A DNA stretch of 22,194 bases from Pseudomonadota bacterium (GTDB lineage Bacteria; Pseudomonadota; Alphaproteobacteria; Caulobacterales; Caulobacteraceae). Made by a program: the position numbers and the translations under genes. Location: contig JAEYTA010000157.1 of NCBI GenBank assembly GCA_023434265.1, forward strand, positions 1 to 22,194, in the 5' to 3' direction. The notes beneath the pieces are model-generated. The model was not told the DNA's origin and did no database searches. It saw only the letters and a list, made by a program, of their open reading frames with translations. Positions 7,239-14,701 of the stretch are shown one piece after another; position 1 is the stretch's first letter; every line of letters begins with the position of its first letter.

Positions 7239-8159
7239 ATGAAAGGCAAGATTCTGGGCGTCGCCGCGGGCGACCTGGCGGGCGCCATCACCGGCGATGA
7301 CGGCAAGCGCTATCGCTACGAGACCACCGAGTGGCGCGGCGAGCGGCCCGCCTCGGTCGGGGCCAGCGTCGACTTCGAGGCCGAAGGCGGAACGGCGCGC
7401 GACATCTACCCCGCCGTGGGCGCCTTCGCCGGCGTCGGCGCCGGGGCGGCTTCGGTCGAGGCCCTGGCCCGGTCGTCCGGGGGCGAGAAGGTCATAGGTC
7501 TGTTCAAGGGAACCCTGGCGCTCCCGCTAGCGGTCGTGGTGCTGGTCGCCTTCTTCCTACCGGCGCTCTCGTCGCCGATGTTGACCGTGTCCCAGCTCGG
7601 GCTGGACAAGATCACGGCCGCCGTCAGCCCGAACCTGGAGCAGGCGGAGCATGGCCGGCGCCGTCTGGCCGACCTGGAACGCGATCTCGCTCGCTTCAGG
7701 ACGGAAGCCGCCCGGGGCGGCGCCGCCGCCCCGGACAGCATCTACGGCTATGGCAACGTCGGCGACCGCATCGCGTCGCTTGAGGAGCAGCGGGCCGAGG
7801 TCCGCAAGGGCCTGAGCGCAGTCGACTTCCTCAAGACGGTCGACACCGCCCTCATCCTGCGCTTCACCGCCGCGATCGCCGCCCTGTGGCTGATCTGGCA
7901 AGCCTGGTCGGGCGCGGCGCTGCGCCCCTGGGAGCTGGCCGCAGGCGCGGCCGCCATCCTCGCGGGCGGGCTGACGTTTCTGTTGCGGTCCGCGATCCTG
8001 GGCTTGGTCTCGGCCTTGAACCCGCTCGGGGAGGCCGCCGCCGCCCAGGCCGAAGCGCTCATTTCGGTCGAAATCGGGCCTTGGCTGCTGCTGGCCGCCG
8101 GCGCGGGCCTGATCGCCTCCGGTCTGGGCCTGGTCCGCAATCCCCTTGCACGGACCTGA
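7239..8159 (+). CDS. Membrane protein with an N-terminal OB/cold-shock-like domain
   Basis: I choose the ATG at 7239 because AGGAGG lies 6 nt before it; a GTG at 7236 is also in frame. The 306-aa product begins with a ~58-residue beta-rich domain (KGKILGVAAGDLAGAITGDDGKRYRY...EW...VDFEAEG...DIYP). Its pattern matches small OB/cold-shock-like domains found at the N-terminus of some bacterial membrane proteins. Membrane segments follow at about 91-111, 204-223, 232-255 and 280-298, with a charged, probably coiled-coil stretch between the first and second (132-200). That long loop between helices is an unusual topology. Function unknown; it lies within the island operon. Confidence 0.78.
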   Translation: MKGKILGVAAGDLAGAITGDDGKRYRYETTEWRGERPASVGASVDFEAEGGTARDIYPAVGAFAGVGAGAASVEALARSSGGEKVIGLFKGTLALPLAVVVLVAFFLPALSSPMLTVSQLGLDKITAAVSPNLEQAEHGRRRLADLERDLARFRTEAARGGAAAPDSIYGYGNVGDRIASLEEQRAEVRKGLSAVDFLKTVDTALILRFTAAIAALWLIWQAWSGAALRPWELAAGAAAILAGGLTFLLRSAILGLVSALNPLGEAAAAQAEALISVEIGPWLLLAAGAGLIASGLGLVRNPLART

Positions 8160-8176
8160 CCCCGGAAGGAGCTGTC

Positions 8177-9130
8177 ATGCACATCCGCCTCTCCACCTTC
8201 GCATCCCTGTCCGCCGCGGTCGTGCTGGCGAACGCCGCGTGCGACGCCGCCCCGGCCGGGGCCGGGCCAGCGGTTCCGGCCGTCGCCGCCCAGCGCGCGC
8301 CCCTCCCCCCGGCGGCGGCCCGCCTGGTCTCCGCATGGCGAACGGAGATCCTTGAGGACGCCTGTTCCGGCCCCGGGTTTGAAGCCGTCGGCGCGCCCTC
8401 GATCGATCACACGGCCGACTTCAATGGCGACGGTCGACCCGACTATGTGGTCGGCGTCGGCGGCCTGACTTGCCTATTGGACGGGGAACCCATGGCCGCG
8501 CTCTTCAGTCCGTCGGTTCCCGGCGGCCTGATCCTGTCCTCGCCGGACGGCTATCGGCTGGAGCATTTCCAGTCGTCAGAAGTCCGCGAGGTCGAGTTTC
8601 AGGAACTCGACGGGCGTCCGGTCCTCGTCCTGTTCGACGGCGGCCCCGGCGCCGTGGCGCTTCCGTTCCAAAGCCACGCCTGGGGCTGGACCGGTAACGC
8701 CATGGGCGACCTGGCCTTCTACGACGAAGGCGGGCACAGGGTGAACCCCGACGGCTCCCCCTGGAACGGGGGCGCGCAGGCCGCCGCGCCCACGGGTCAG
8801 CGCTCGCGCTTCCTGCCGCTGCCGATCGGCTACTATGCGCCCGACGGCGACTGCACGGCCGACCCCTTCCACCTGCAGTACCTGGCCGAGGACGACATCC
8901 GGCTATCGGACCTGCCCACGCGGGGCTGCCGCTTCGTCGGCACGCGCTCCTTGGGCGGCGGTCGTTACGAGACCACGGAATCCTGCCCGTCCGAGGAAGG
9001 CGGAGAGGCGCCTGTGATCGACGTCTGGCGGGTCGGTTCCGACGGCTACGCCTACGATGCGCCCGGCGTGCCGACCCTCCGTTACTGCCCGATCGAGCGT
9101 GTCCCGGCCCGCTCGCGCTTCGCCCGATGA
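8177..9130 (+). CDS. Exported FG-GAP/VCBS-like protein
   Basis: AAGGAG sits 5 nt before the ATG at 8177, giving 317 aa. Residues 1-25 form a signal peptide (MHIRLSTFASLSAAVVLANAAC). The Cys at 22 could be a lipidation site, but the preceding NAA is a weak lipobox. A D-F-N-G-D-G-R-P-D motif near residue 75 is the calcium-binding loop typical of FG-GAP/VCBS repeats; only one is present. The rest is rich in aromatic residues and Gly and holds several scattered cysteines, consistent with an extracytoplasmic beta protein. It is expected in the periplasm or outer membrane, where it could meet the TPR region of the kinase; that contact is inference. Confidence 0.75.
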   Translation: MHIRLSTFASLSAAVVLANAACDAAPAGAGPAVPAVAAQRAPLPPAAARLVSAWRTEILEDACSGPGFEAVGAPSIDHTADFNGDGRPDYVVGVGGLTCLLDGEPMAALFSPSVPGGLILSSPDGYRLEHFQSSEVREVEFQELDGRPVLVLFDGGPGAVALPFQSHAWGWTGNAMGDLAFYDEGGHRVNPDGSPWNGGAQAAAPTGQRSRFLPLPIGYYAPDGDCTADPFHLQYLAEDDIRLSDLPTRGCRFVGTRSLGGGRYETTESCPSEEGGEAPVIDVWRVGSDGYAYDAPGVPTLRYCPIERVPARSRFAR

Positions 9131-9225
9131 GGCCGGAGCGCCTGCGGCGCATGCGCCAGTGGATACTTGACGGCGACCGAGCCGATGGGGCGTCCTCGAT
9201 GTCGTCCCGGGTGGAAGAGGGAACC

Positions 9226-10653
9226 ATGCGCACCAAGGCTGCTCCGCAAGCGCCCGAACTCGATCCCGCCCGACGGGAGGGCGACACGGTCGGCGTTCTC
9301 GCCGGCGACGCGCTCCGGTTCGCCGCGGCGTTTCTCGACTCGATCGAGAGCGACGAAGCGGACGCACGCGAGCGGCTGGCCGACGAGGCCAGGGTGTGCC
9401 GCAAGATGGCGGAAGCGGTCGCCCTCGCCCCCTTGCGAAACTCGTCCCAGGTTCTGACGCCGACGGACCTCGACGGGCGCTTCTTCACCCTCACCGAGCG
9501 CATGTGGTCCAACTCCGTGGTCGCCAGCTACCTTCTGGGCCACGCGGCCGACCTGATGCACGCGCTCCCGGCAGCAGACGGCGCGCTGAAGAACCGCCTG
9601 CTTTTGGACGCTCAGCAACTGGGACGCGTGAAGATGCTGCTGGACATCGCTCCCAACGCGGAGTTGGGCCCGCGGCTGACCGAGCTCATGCCACTGCTCC
9701 GGGGGCTCGAGCGGCCGGTCGAGGGCGAGAAGCCCTTCTCTCCGTTGCTGATCGACGGGGTGACCGCGGACCCCGTGTTCGACGCCGCGGCGCGCGACGC
9801 CTACCGCATCGTGACCGGCCGGGAATTGACCGATCTGCCCGGGATGGTCTCCGCCGTATGGTCCGGCAAGCTGGCCATGGCGTGGCTGCGGGCCCGTGAC
9901 GAAGGATGGTCGCTGACGGAGGCCGAGGCCGCCGCGATCGCCGAGGCCGTGCGTCACCCCCGCGAACCATGGTCTCGGGCGCCGGGAATCCCGGGCGCCT
10001 GGATGGACCTGGAGCCGGAGGCGGCGGAGGAGGTCTTGCGCCTCATCGGCGCCCGGCATCGGTCGGGGCCGGGGCGCGCTCCCTTCCCGGTGGCCGGCTT
10101 CTGCGACCGGGTCCGCTCCTTGCCGCTGCGCTGCCACGGCGGCGTGATGCTGATCGAAACCCAGGGCCGGGTCGGCGGCGGGGCGGTCGGAATCGCCACC
10201 TTCCTGCTGACCGAGGACAAGGTCCTGGCCGCCGACGGAAGCTCCGCCTGGATCCACGATCTGAATGACGCGGTCGGTTTTCACCTGGCCGACGACGGCG
10301 CCCGGCTGGACTATGTGCGGCTGTTCATGAACTGTGTTCGACATGAGGGGGAGCGGTTCCAGCCGGTCGAGGCCTACGAGGCCCTTGCGCATCGAGCGAC
10401 CGACAGCGACGCGCTGCGCGATCTTTGCGTGGGCCATGCCCGGCTCATCGAGCCGGCTGGATTCGACCCTGAGGGTCGCTGGCTGTTCCTCGCCGTGCTC
10501 TGTTACCGGCAGACCTTCTTCGCGACGGGCCTGGCCCTGACGCCGGACGGCCAGCTTGAGATGATCGACGACCGCATGCTGGCGGAGGCGCCGGCGCGGT
10601 CGGAGCGGATGGAGGGCCTGTTCTCCGTTCTGGAGGCCGAGGAGACGCGATGA
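9226..10653 (+). CDS. Unrecognised 475-aa protein co-translated with the VirD4-like ATPase
   Basis: Two starts are possible. The ATG at 9127 overlaps the previous stop (ATGA) but has no ribosome-binding site; the ATG at 9226 is preceded by GAGGG at a good distance, so I prefer it (475 aa, otherwise 508). The protein is soluble, mostly helical in its first ~300 residues and more strand-like after (e.g. GGVMLIETQGRVGGGAVGIATFLL). No signal peptide, membrane helix, nucleotide-binding loop or known motif is seen. Its stop overlaps the start of the VirD4-like gene (ATGA), which usually goes with translational coupling and suggests the two products act together. Confidence 0.75.
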   Translation: MRTKAAPQAPELDPARREGDTVGVLAGDALRFAAAFLDSIESDEADARERLADEARVCRKMAEAVALAPLRNSSQVLTPTDLDGRFFTLTERMWSNSVVASYLLGHAADLMHALPAADGALKNRLLLDAQQLGRVKMLLDIAPNAELGPRLTELMPLLRGLERPVEGEKPFSPLLIDGVTADPVFDAAARDAYRIVTGRELTDLPGMVSAVWSGKLAMAWLRARDEGWSLTEAEAAAIAEAVRHPREPWSRAPGIPGAWMDLEPEAAEEVLRLIGARHRSGPGRAPFPVAGFCDRVRSLPLRCHGGVMLIETQGRVGGGAVGIATFLLTEDKVLAADGSSAWIHDLNDAVGFHLADDGARLDYVRLFMNCVRHEGERFQPVEAYEALAHRATDSDALRDLCVGHARLIEPAGFDPEGRWLFLAVLCYRQTFFATGLALTPDGQLEMIDDRMLAEAPARSERMEGLFSVLEAEETR

Positions 10654-12155
10654 CCCTGATCCCCATCGAGAGCGAACTGACCCTACCGGACACCGTGGAC
10701 GAGTCCGGCCTGATCGTCGGCTGGTCGCTGGAGCGCGAGCACCGCCGCCGGCCGATCGGGTTCAAGTTCGGGACTGCGGCCGCGACCGATCCTTCAACTG
10801 CGGCGCTGAACGCGATCCTGATGGAGCGGGAGGGGCATCTGATGACTATCGCCCCCACCGGGGCCGGCAAGGGCACGGGCTGCATCGTTCCCGCCCTGCT
10901 GCGTTTCGAAGGGCCCGTGATCGTGATCGATCCCAAAGGCGAGAACGCGCTGATGACCGCGCGCCGCCGACGCGAACTGGGACAGGAGGTGGCGGTCATC
11001 GATCCCATGGGGGTGACCGGGCTGCCGACCGCCTCGCTGAACCCGCTCGACACCCTCGATCCCGAAAGCCCGACCTTCGTCGACGACGCCATGGCCATGG
11101 TCTCGGCCCTGGCCAGTCCGGACACGGAATCGGACGTCAACGACGGCGGCTATTGGCGGGAACGCGGGGCGACCTTCGTCCTGGGCGTGTTGCTGCACGT
11201 GATGAGCGATTTGCCGCCCGGACGCCGTCACCTCGAAACGGTGCGCGCCTTGGTCAACCAGGCTGTGGGCGAGATCGGCCTCTACAGCGTCACGACCGAG
11301 CGCCCGGGCGAGGCTTCCGCCTTGGCGGGCACGGTGCTGGCGGCGCTTGAGGCCTCGCGCAACCCCGAGGCGCGCGACATCGGCCGGATGCTCCGAATCG
11401 GAGCCGTCCCCACCCTCGGCGGCATCCTCTCGTTCTCCCAGAACCTTGTCGACGTGGTTCGGTCGGGAATGATCGCTCCGTCGCTGCGAACGACCAGCTT
11501 CGACCTTGGCGCAGTCCAGCGGGGCGATCCCCTGTCGATCTACCTCGTGCTGCCGCCGCACATGCTGGAGAGCCACGGCCGCCTGCTGCGGCTTTGGGTC
11601 CACACCCTGATGACCCTGATTTCGGGACGCAGCGGCCGTCCGCCGAAGTCCACCTTGTTCATCCTCGACGAGGCGGCCCAACTTGGCGCCTTCGACGACC
11701 TGCGGCGGGCCATCACCCTGATGCGCGGCTACGGCCTGCAGACCTGGAGCTTTTGGCAGGACCCCAGTCAGATCCAGCACCTCTACCCGCGCGACTGGCA
11801 GACCATGGTCAACAACTGCCGAGCGGTTCAGTGCTTCGGGGCCAACACCATGCTGGCGGCCGAGGCCATGGCGCGCCTGGTCGGCTTCGGCTCTCCGGAA
11901 CAGTTGCTGAATCTCGACGACGACGAGATCCTGCTCCAGCTGTCGGGCGACATGCCGGTGATCGCCCGCCTGCCTAACTATCGCGCCGACCCCGTCTTCA
12001 CCGGCTTGTTCGACATCAACCCCTTCCATGATCCGAACCGGCCCGTGCAGAAGCCGAAGCCCATTCTGCGGGTGTTCGAACGCCCCTCGCCGGCCATCGA
12101 AACCGCGACGCCGAAAGATATCCTCGACCGCCTCAGGGCGCGATCGGGTCGGTAG
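10650..12155 (+). CDS. Soluble VirD4/TraG-type ATPase (orphan type IV coupling protein homologue)
   Basis: The 501-aa product carries the coupling-protein hallmarks: Walker A IAPTGAGKGTGCIVPALL (67-84, with the GKG form usual in VirD4), the VIDPKGE motif (92-98), Walker B LFILDEAAQLG (336-346) and the downstream TWSFWQDPSQI segment. VirD4/TraG proteins are hexameric DNA-pumping ATPases. This one lacks the two N-terminal membrane helices that anchor the classical proteins, and no relaxase or other secretion gene lies in the window. Truncation is unlikely because the start is coupled (ATGA) to the previous gene. I infer an ATPase working on DNA or protein within the island's own module, not conjugation. 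Confidence 0.88.
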   Translation: MTLIPIESELTLPDTVDESGLIVGWSLEREHRRRPIGFKFGTAAATDPSTAALNAILMEREGHLMTIAPTGAGKGTGCIVPALLRFEGPVIVIDPKGENALMTARRRRELGQEVAVIDPMGVTGLPTASLNPLDTLDPESPTFVDDAMAMVSALASPDTESDVNDGGYWRERGATFVLGVLLHVMSDLPPGRRHLETVRALVNQAVGEIGLYSVTTERPGEASALAGTVLAALEASRNPEARDIGRMLRIGAVPTLGGILSFSQNLVDVVRSGMIAPSLRTTSFDLGAVQRGDPLSIYLVLPPHMLESHGRLLRLWVHTLMTLISGRSGRPPKSTLFILDEAAQLGAFDDLRRAITLMRGYGLQTWSFWQDPSQIQHLYPRDWQTMVNNCRAVQCFGANTMLAAEAMARLVGFGSPEQLLNLDDDEILLQLSGDMPVIARLPNYRADPVFTGLFDINPFHDPNRPVQKPKPILRVFERPSPAIETATPKDILDRLRARSGR

Positions 12156-12284
12156 ACAAGGTCTTCTCAGGCCACACCGTTAGGCTTCCGCTCTGGTGAG
12201 ACCAGGCCGACATCGACCAAAGCTCGAAGATGCTGTGAAAAGGTGCTGGGTAGTTGGCCGGATCTTACCGCGATCTCCCCCCCT
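12156..12284. other. Convergent intergenic gap
   Basis: These 129 bp lie between the ends of the VirD4-like gene and the large membrane-protein gene. I see no strong hairpin with a T-tract and no ORF; both genes may end by Rho-dependent termination. Confidence 0.4.
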
Positions 12285-14507
12285 TCAGGCTTCACCCTCT
12301 TCATTCTCGGCGTCTCGCAGAGCCGTCTCGATCTGGTCGACAAACGCCACGGCAGGCTCGATCAGAGCCTCGTTGAACCGCAGTCGACGCAAACCATCGA
12401 TGCGGACCTTCATCTCATGAATGGCTTGGAGGGTTTCAGCTCTGTGCCCGCTATTGGCATGATGGGTGAGATCGATCCTCGCCAGCTCGAACCTGGCGAA
12501 CGCGATCTCCTGTTGAAGCTCCGCCCCCATCCGCTCAATGGCGGTCTGGACCAACGACCGTCGCCGTTCCATCTGCTGGTAGAGCAACAACAGCTGTTCA
12601 TCGTTCAGCTCTCCGTCCGGCGAGACAGCGATCCACTGCGCGATTTCCTGGGCTTCCCGTAGTCCGCGCGCCTGGGACAGCCGCCATAGCACGAGGCCCG
12701 GATCCACAGCCGAGCCGCCGTCTTGCATCGTGCTGAGACGGTCGAAGAGTTCGACAGCCCGGACCGTCCGCGCGACATCCGTTGGATCCGCCTGCGCAAG
12801 CGCCAAAGACGCGGACGCGACGTAGAAGGCCGCCAGCATCCAGGAGGCCCGCTGGCTGGGCGCTGTCAGCCTGGCCAAAGCCAGTTCCTGGCGTTGCAGC
12901 ACGTGCTCACGAAGCCCCCGCGCCTCCTCCGGTGACGACAACGTGGCGAGTTGCAGCTGCTTGGACGCCCACACCGAGAGCGCCTGCTCATAGTCCTGAT
13001 CGCCGAAACGTTCGCCCAAGGCTTCAAGGCCCGCTTCCGCTGCTGCGGCGCTCTCCTGGATCGATTGCGTAACGACCTCTCGACTCCCTAACCGTCCCAC
13101 CTCACCAAGCAGAACGGAAATCTCCCGTTGGGCATGACTTGCCACGGTGGACAGATTGTGGGCCTGCATGACCTTCAACAAGAACCTCTGCCAGCGCAGC
13201 ATCCGCCTCAGACGGACGTCCCGCCGTTTGTCGCGTGTCCGTTCGACCCGCATGCGACGGGCCTGAAGCATCTCGAAGATCAGGCCTCCCCAAGCCGCCA
13301 GGTCGCGCGGCTTGGCCAAATGGCGGAGGGATAAGGCGAACGCCTCCTCGGCCTCCGCCAGCAATTGATCGGCCTGAGCCGGGTTTCGGTAGGCGAAATG
13401 CGTCAGCGCGTGACCGCGCCGCCGCTCCAGTACTCCGACATCGACTTGTGCTCCCGGCTTCCTCCGGTGCAGATCGCGCATCGCCGCGGTGGCGGCTCCA
13501 AGCATGCCGAAAGCGCCTGGCGCCCCGCGCAGACCCAGCACAAACAACCGGTCAGCAACCCGATATCGACGCGCCGCCACACCGTCCGAACCATCGCCCG
13601 GCGAGAGCGCAAACGCCTGCAAACGATCCGCCGCCTGGATCGAACCGTCCAGAACAAGGCGTTCCAAACCGATCAGCGCCGCATCGAACGCCGCGGGATC
13701 GGGTCCCTCCAACCCGGCGTCGAGCCGTCGCAGGTCATCGCCGCGGGCGATCCGCGCCCCGATCTCCATCACCTTCAGCACACCGCCGATGACGATGATG
13801 TCCAACGCCATCCGCAGCGCGAAGGCGAACCAGCCCCCCGTCGGAAGCACGGCGCTTACGCCGGAAGGATTGTCGTAACCCAGCACTTCGACATTGCCCA
13901 CGATCGGCAACGCCTCAAGGGCTTCAGATGCGACATAGATCAGATTGGCGACCAGGCCGGCGCCCGGGCTGCTCTCGAAAACGTGCGCCCCGCTCAAACG
14001 CCAAATAGACAGCACACCGAAAAGAAAGACGGCCGACAGCGCAAACAGGAGTTCGTCATTGTAGTCTTCGTTTCCGGGCGTGCGCTTGGCGTCGCCCCGA
14101 CGATCAGCGGCGCGGTCCTCCTCGTCCCAGCTCCAGCGCCGGAACACCGACACCAGGGCGACGATAGCCGCGCCCAAACAGGGCCATGCGATCACTCCCG
14201 GACCGAACGCCAGGGCCGAGGCGCACCCGCCCAGGATCAGGACCAGCCGACTCCAACGCCTGAGCCAATTGGATTGGTCCAGACCAAGCCAGTTCGCTAC
14301 GCGCAGCGCCAGCCATCCGTCCAACTTCCGTAGCCCGTGGGTGGAAGAGATCACCGTCCGGTGCGCGCCCCGCGTCGCCAACGCGGAAAGGACAATCGCC
14401 CCCAGGCCGAAGGCGGCGGCTCCAGCCAGCCCGACAAGGATCTGCCAACCCGCATCGGTCGGCGACGGCATCGAGAACAGCGCCGTTTCGATAGCCTTCG
14501 CACCCAT
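12285..14507 (-). CDS. Large membrane protein with a C-terminal helical-repeat region
   Basis: This 740-aa protein has membrane segments at about 22-44, 86-122 (probably two), 152-172 and 225-248. A ~480-residue, highly helical, charged, Leu/Ala-rich region follows that looks like degenerate TPR or a long alpha-solenoid. AGGGGGA lies about 7 nt before the ATG. No enzyme motif is visible and no family is recognised. It converges on the VirD4-like gene with a 129-bp gap. Like the island kinase it couples membrane anchoring to helical repeats, so a scaffold or sensor in the same pathway is plausible, but that is inference. Confidence 0.78.
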   Translation of the reverse strand: MGAKAIETALFSMPSPTDAGWQILVGLAGAAAFGLGAIVLSALATRGAHRTVISSTHGLRKLDGWLALRVANWLGLDQSNWLRRWSRLVLILGGCASALAFGPGVIAWPCLGAAIVALVSVFRRWSWDEEDRAADRRGDAKRTPGNEDYNDELLFALSAVFLFGVLSIWRLSGAHVFESSPGAGLVANLIYVASEALEALPIVGNVEVLGYDNPSGVSAVLPTGGWFAFALRMALDIIVIGGVLKVMEIGARIARGDDLRRLDAGLEGPDPAAFDAALIGLERLVLDGSIQAADRLQAFALSPGDGSDGVAARRYRVADRLFVLGLRGAPGAFGMLGAATAAMRDLHRRKPGAQVDVGVLERRRGHALTHFAYRNPAQADQLLAEAEEAFALSLRHLAKPRDLAAWGGLIFEMLQARRMRVERTRDKRRDVRLRRMLRWQRFLLKVMQAHNLSTVASHAQREISVLLGEVGRLGSREVVTQSIQESAAAAEAGLEALGERFGDQDYEQALSVWASKQLQLATLSSPEEARGLREHVLQRQELALARLTAPSQRASWMLAAFYVASASLALAQADPTDVARTVRAVELFDRLSTMQDGGSAVDPGLVLWRLSQARGLREAQEIAQWIAVSPDGELNDEQLLLLYQQMERRRSLVQTAIERMGAELQQEIAFARFELARIDLTHHANSGHRAETLQAIHEMKVRIDGLRRLRFNEALIEPAVAFVDQIETALRDAENEEGEA

Positions 14508-14579
14508 GTGCCGTCCCCCTTAGAACTGTGTCGTCTTCAGTCGCGTTCGCATGCCGCGCGACCCGCTCATGTTCAGCCG

Positions 14580-14598
14580 GAAAACAGGATCAGTTTTC
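14580..14598. promoter_or_regulatory. Possible operator palindrome upstream of the large membrane-protein gene
   Basis: GAAAAC (14580-14585) and GTTTTC (14593-14598) form a perfect 6-bp inverted repeat with a 7-nt spacer. It lies 73 bp upstream of the minus-strand start at 14507. The size suits a dimeric regulator, but the sequence gives no further support. Confidence 0.25.
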
Positions 14599-14701
14599 GT
14601 CAGCCCGCCGTCCTGACCTCGACCTTATGGAATCCTGAAGGTTCGGAAAGGGGAAGACTGGTGAACGCCAAGGCAGTCCTCCTCTGGGTAGTGGCGAGAA
14701 T

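Noticed and set aside
9082..10437. 451-codon minus-strand open frame, and the similar one at 10794-12029
   Set aside because: Both lie fully opposite well-supported genes (the 475-aa protein and the VirD4-like ATPase) and have shadow-type composition.
13365..14333. 322-codon plus-strand open frame inside the large membrane-protein gene
   Set aside because: The minus-strand frame has real membrane helices and a good ribosome-binding site; this one has no domain-like features.
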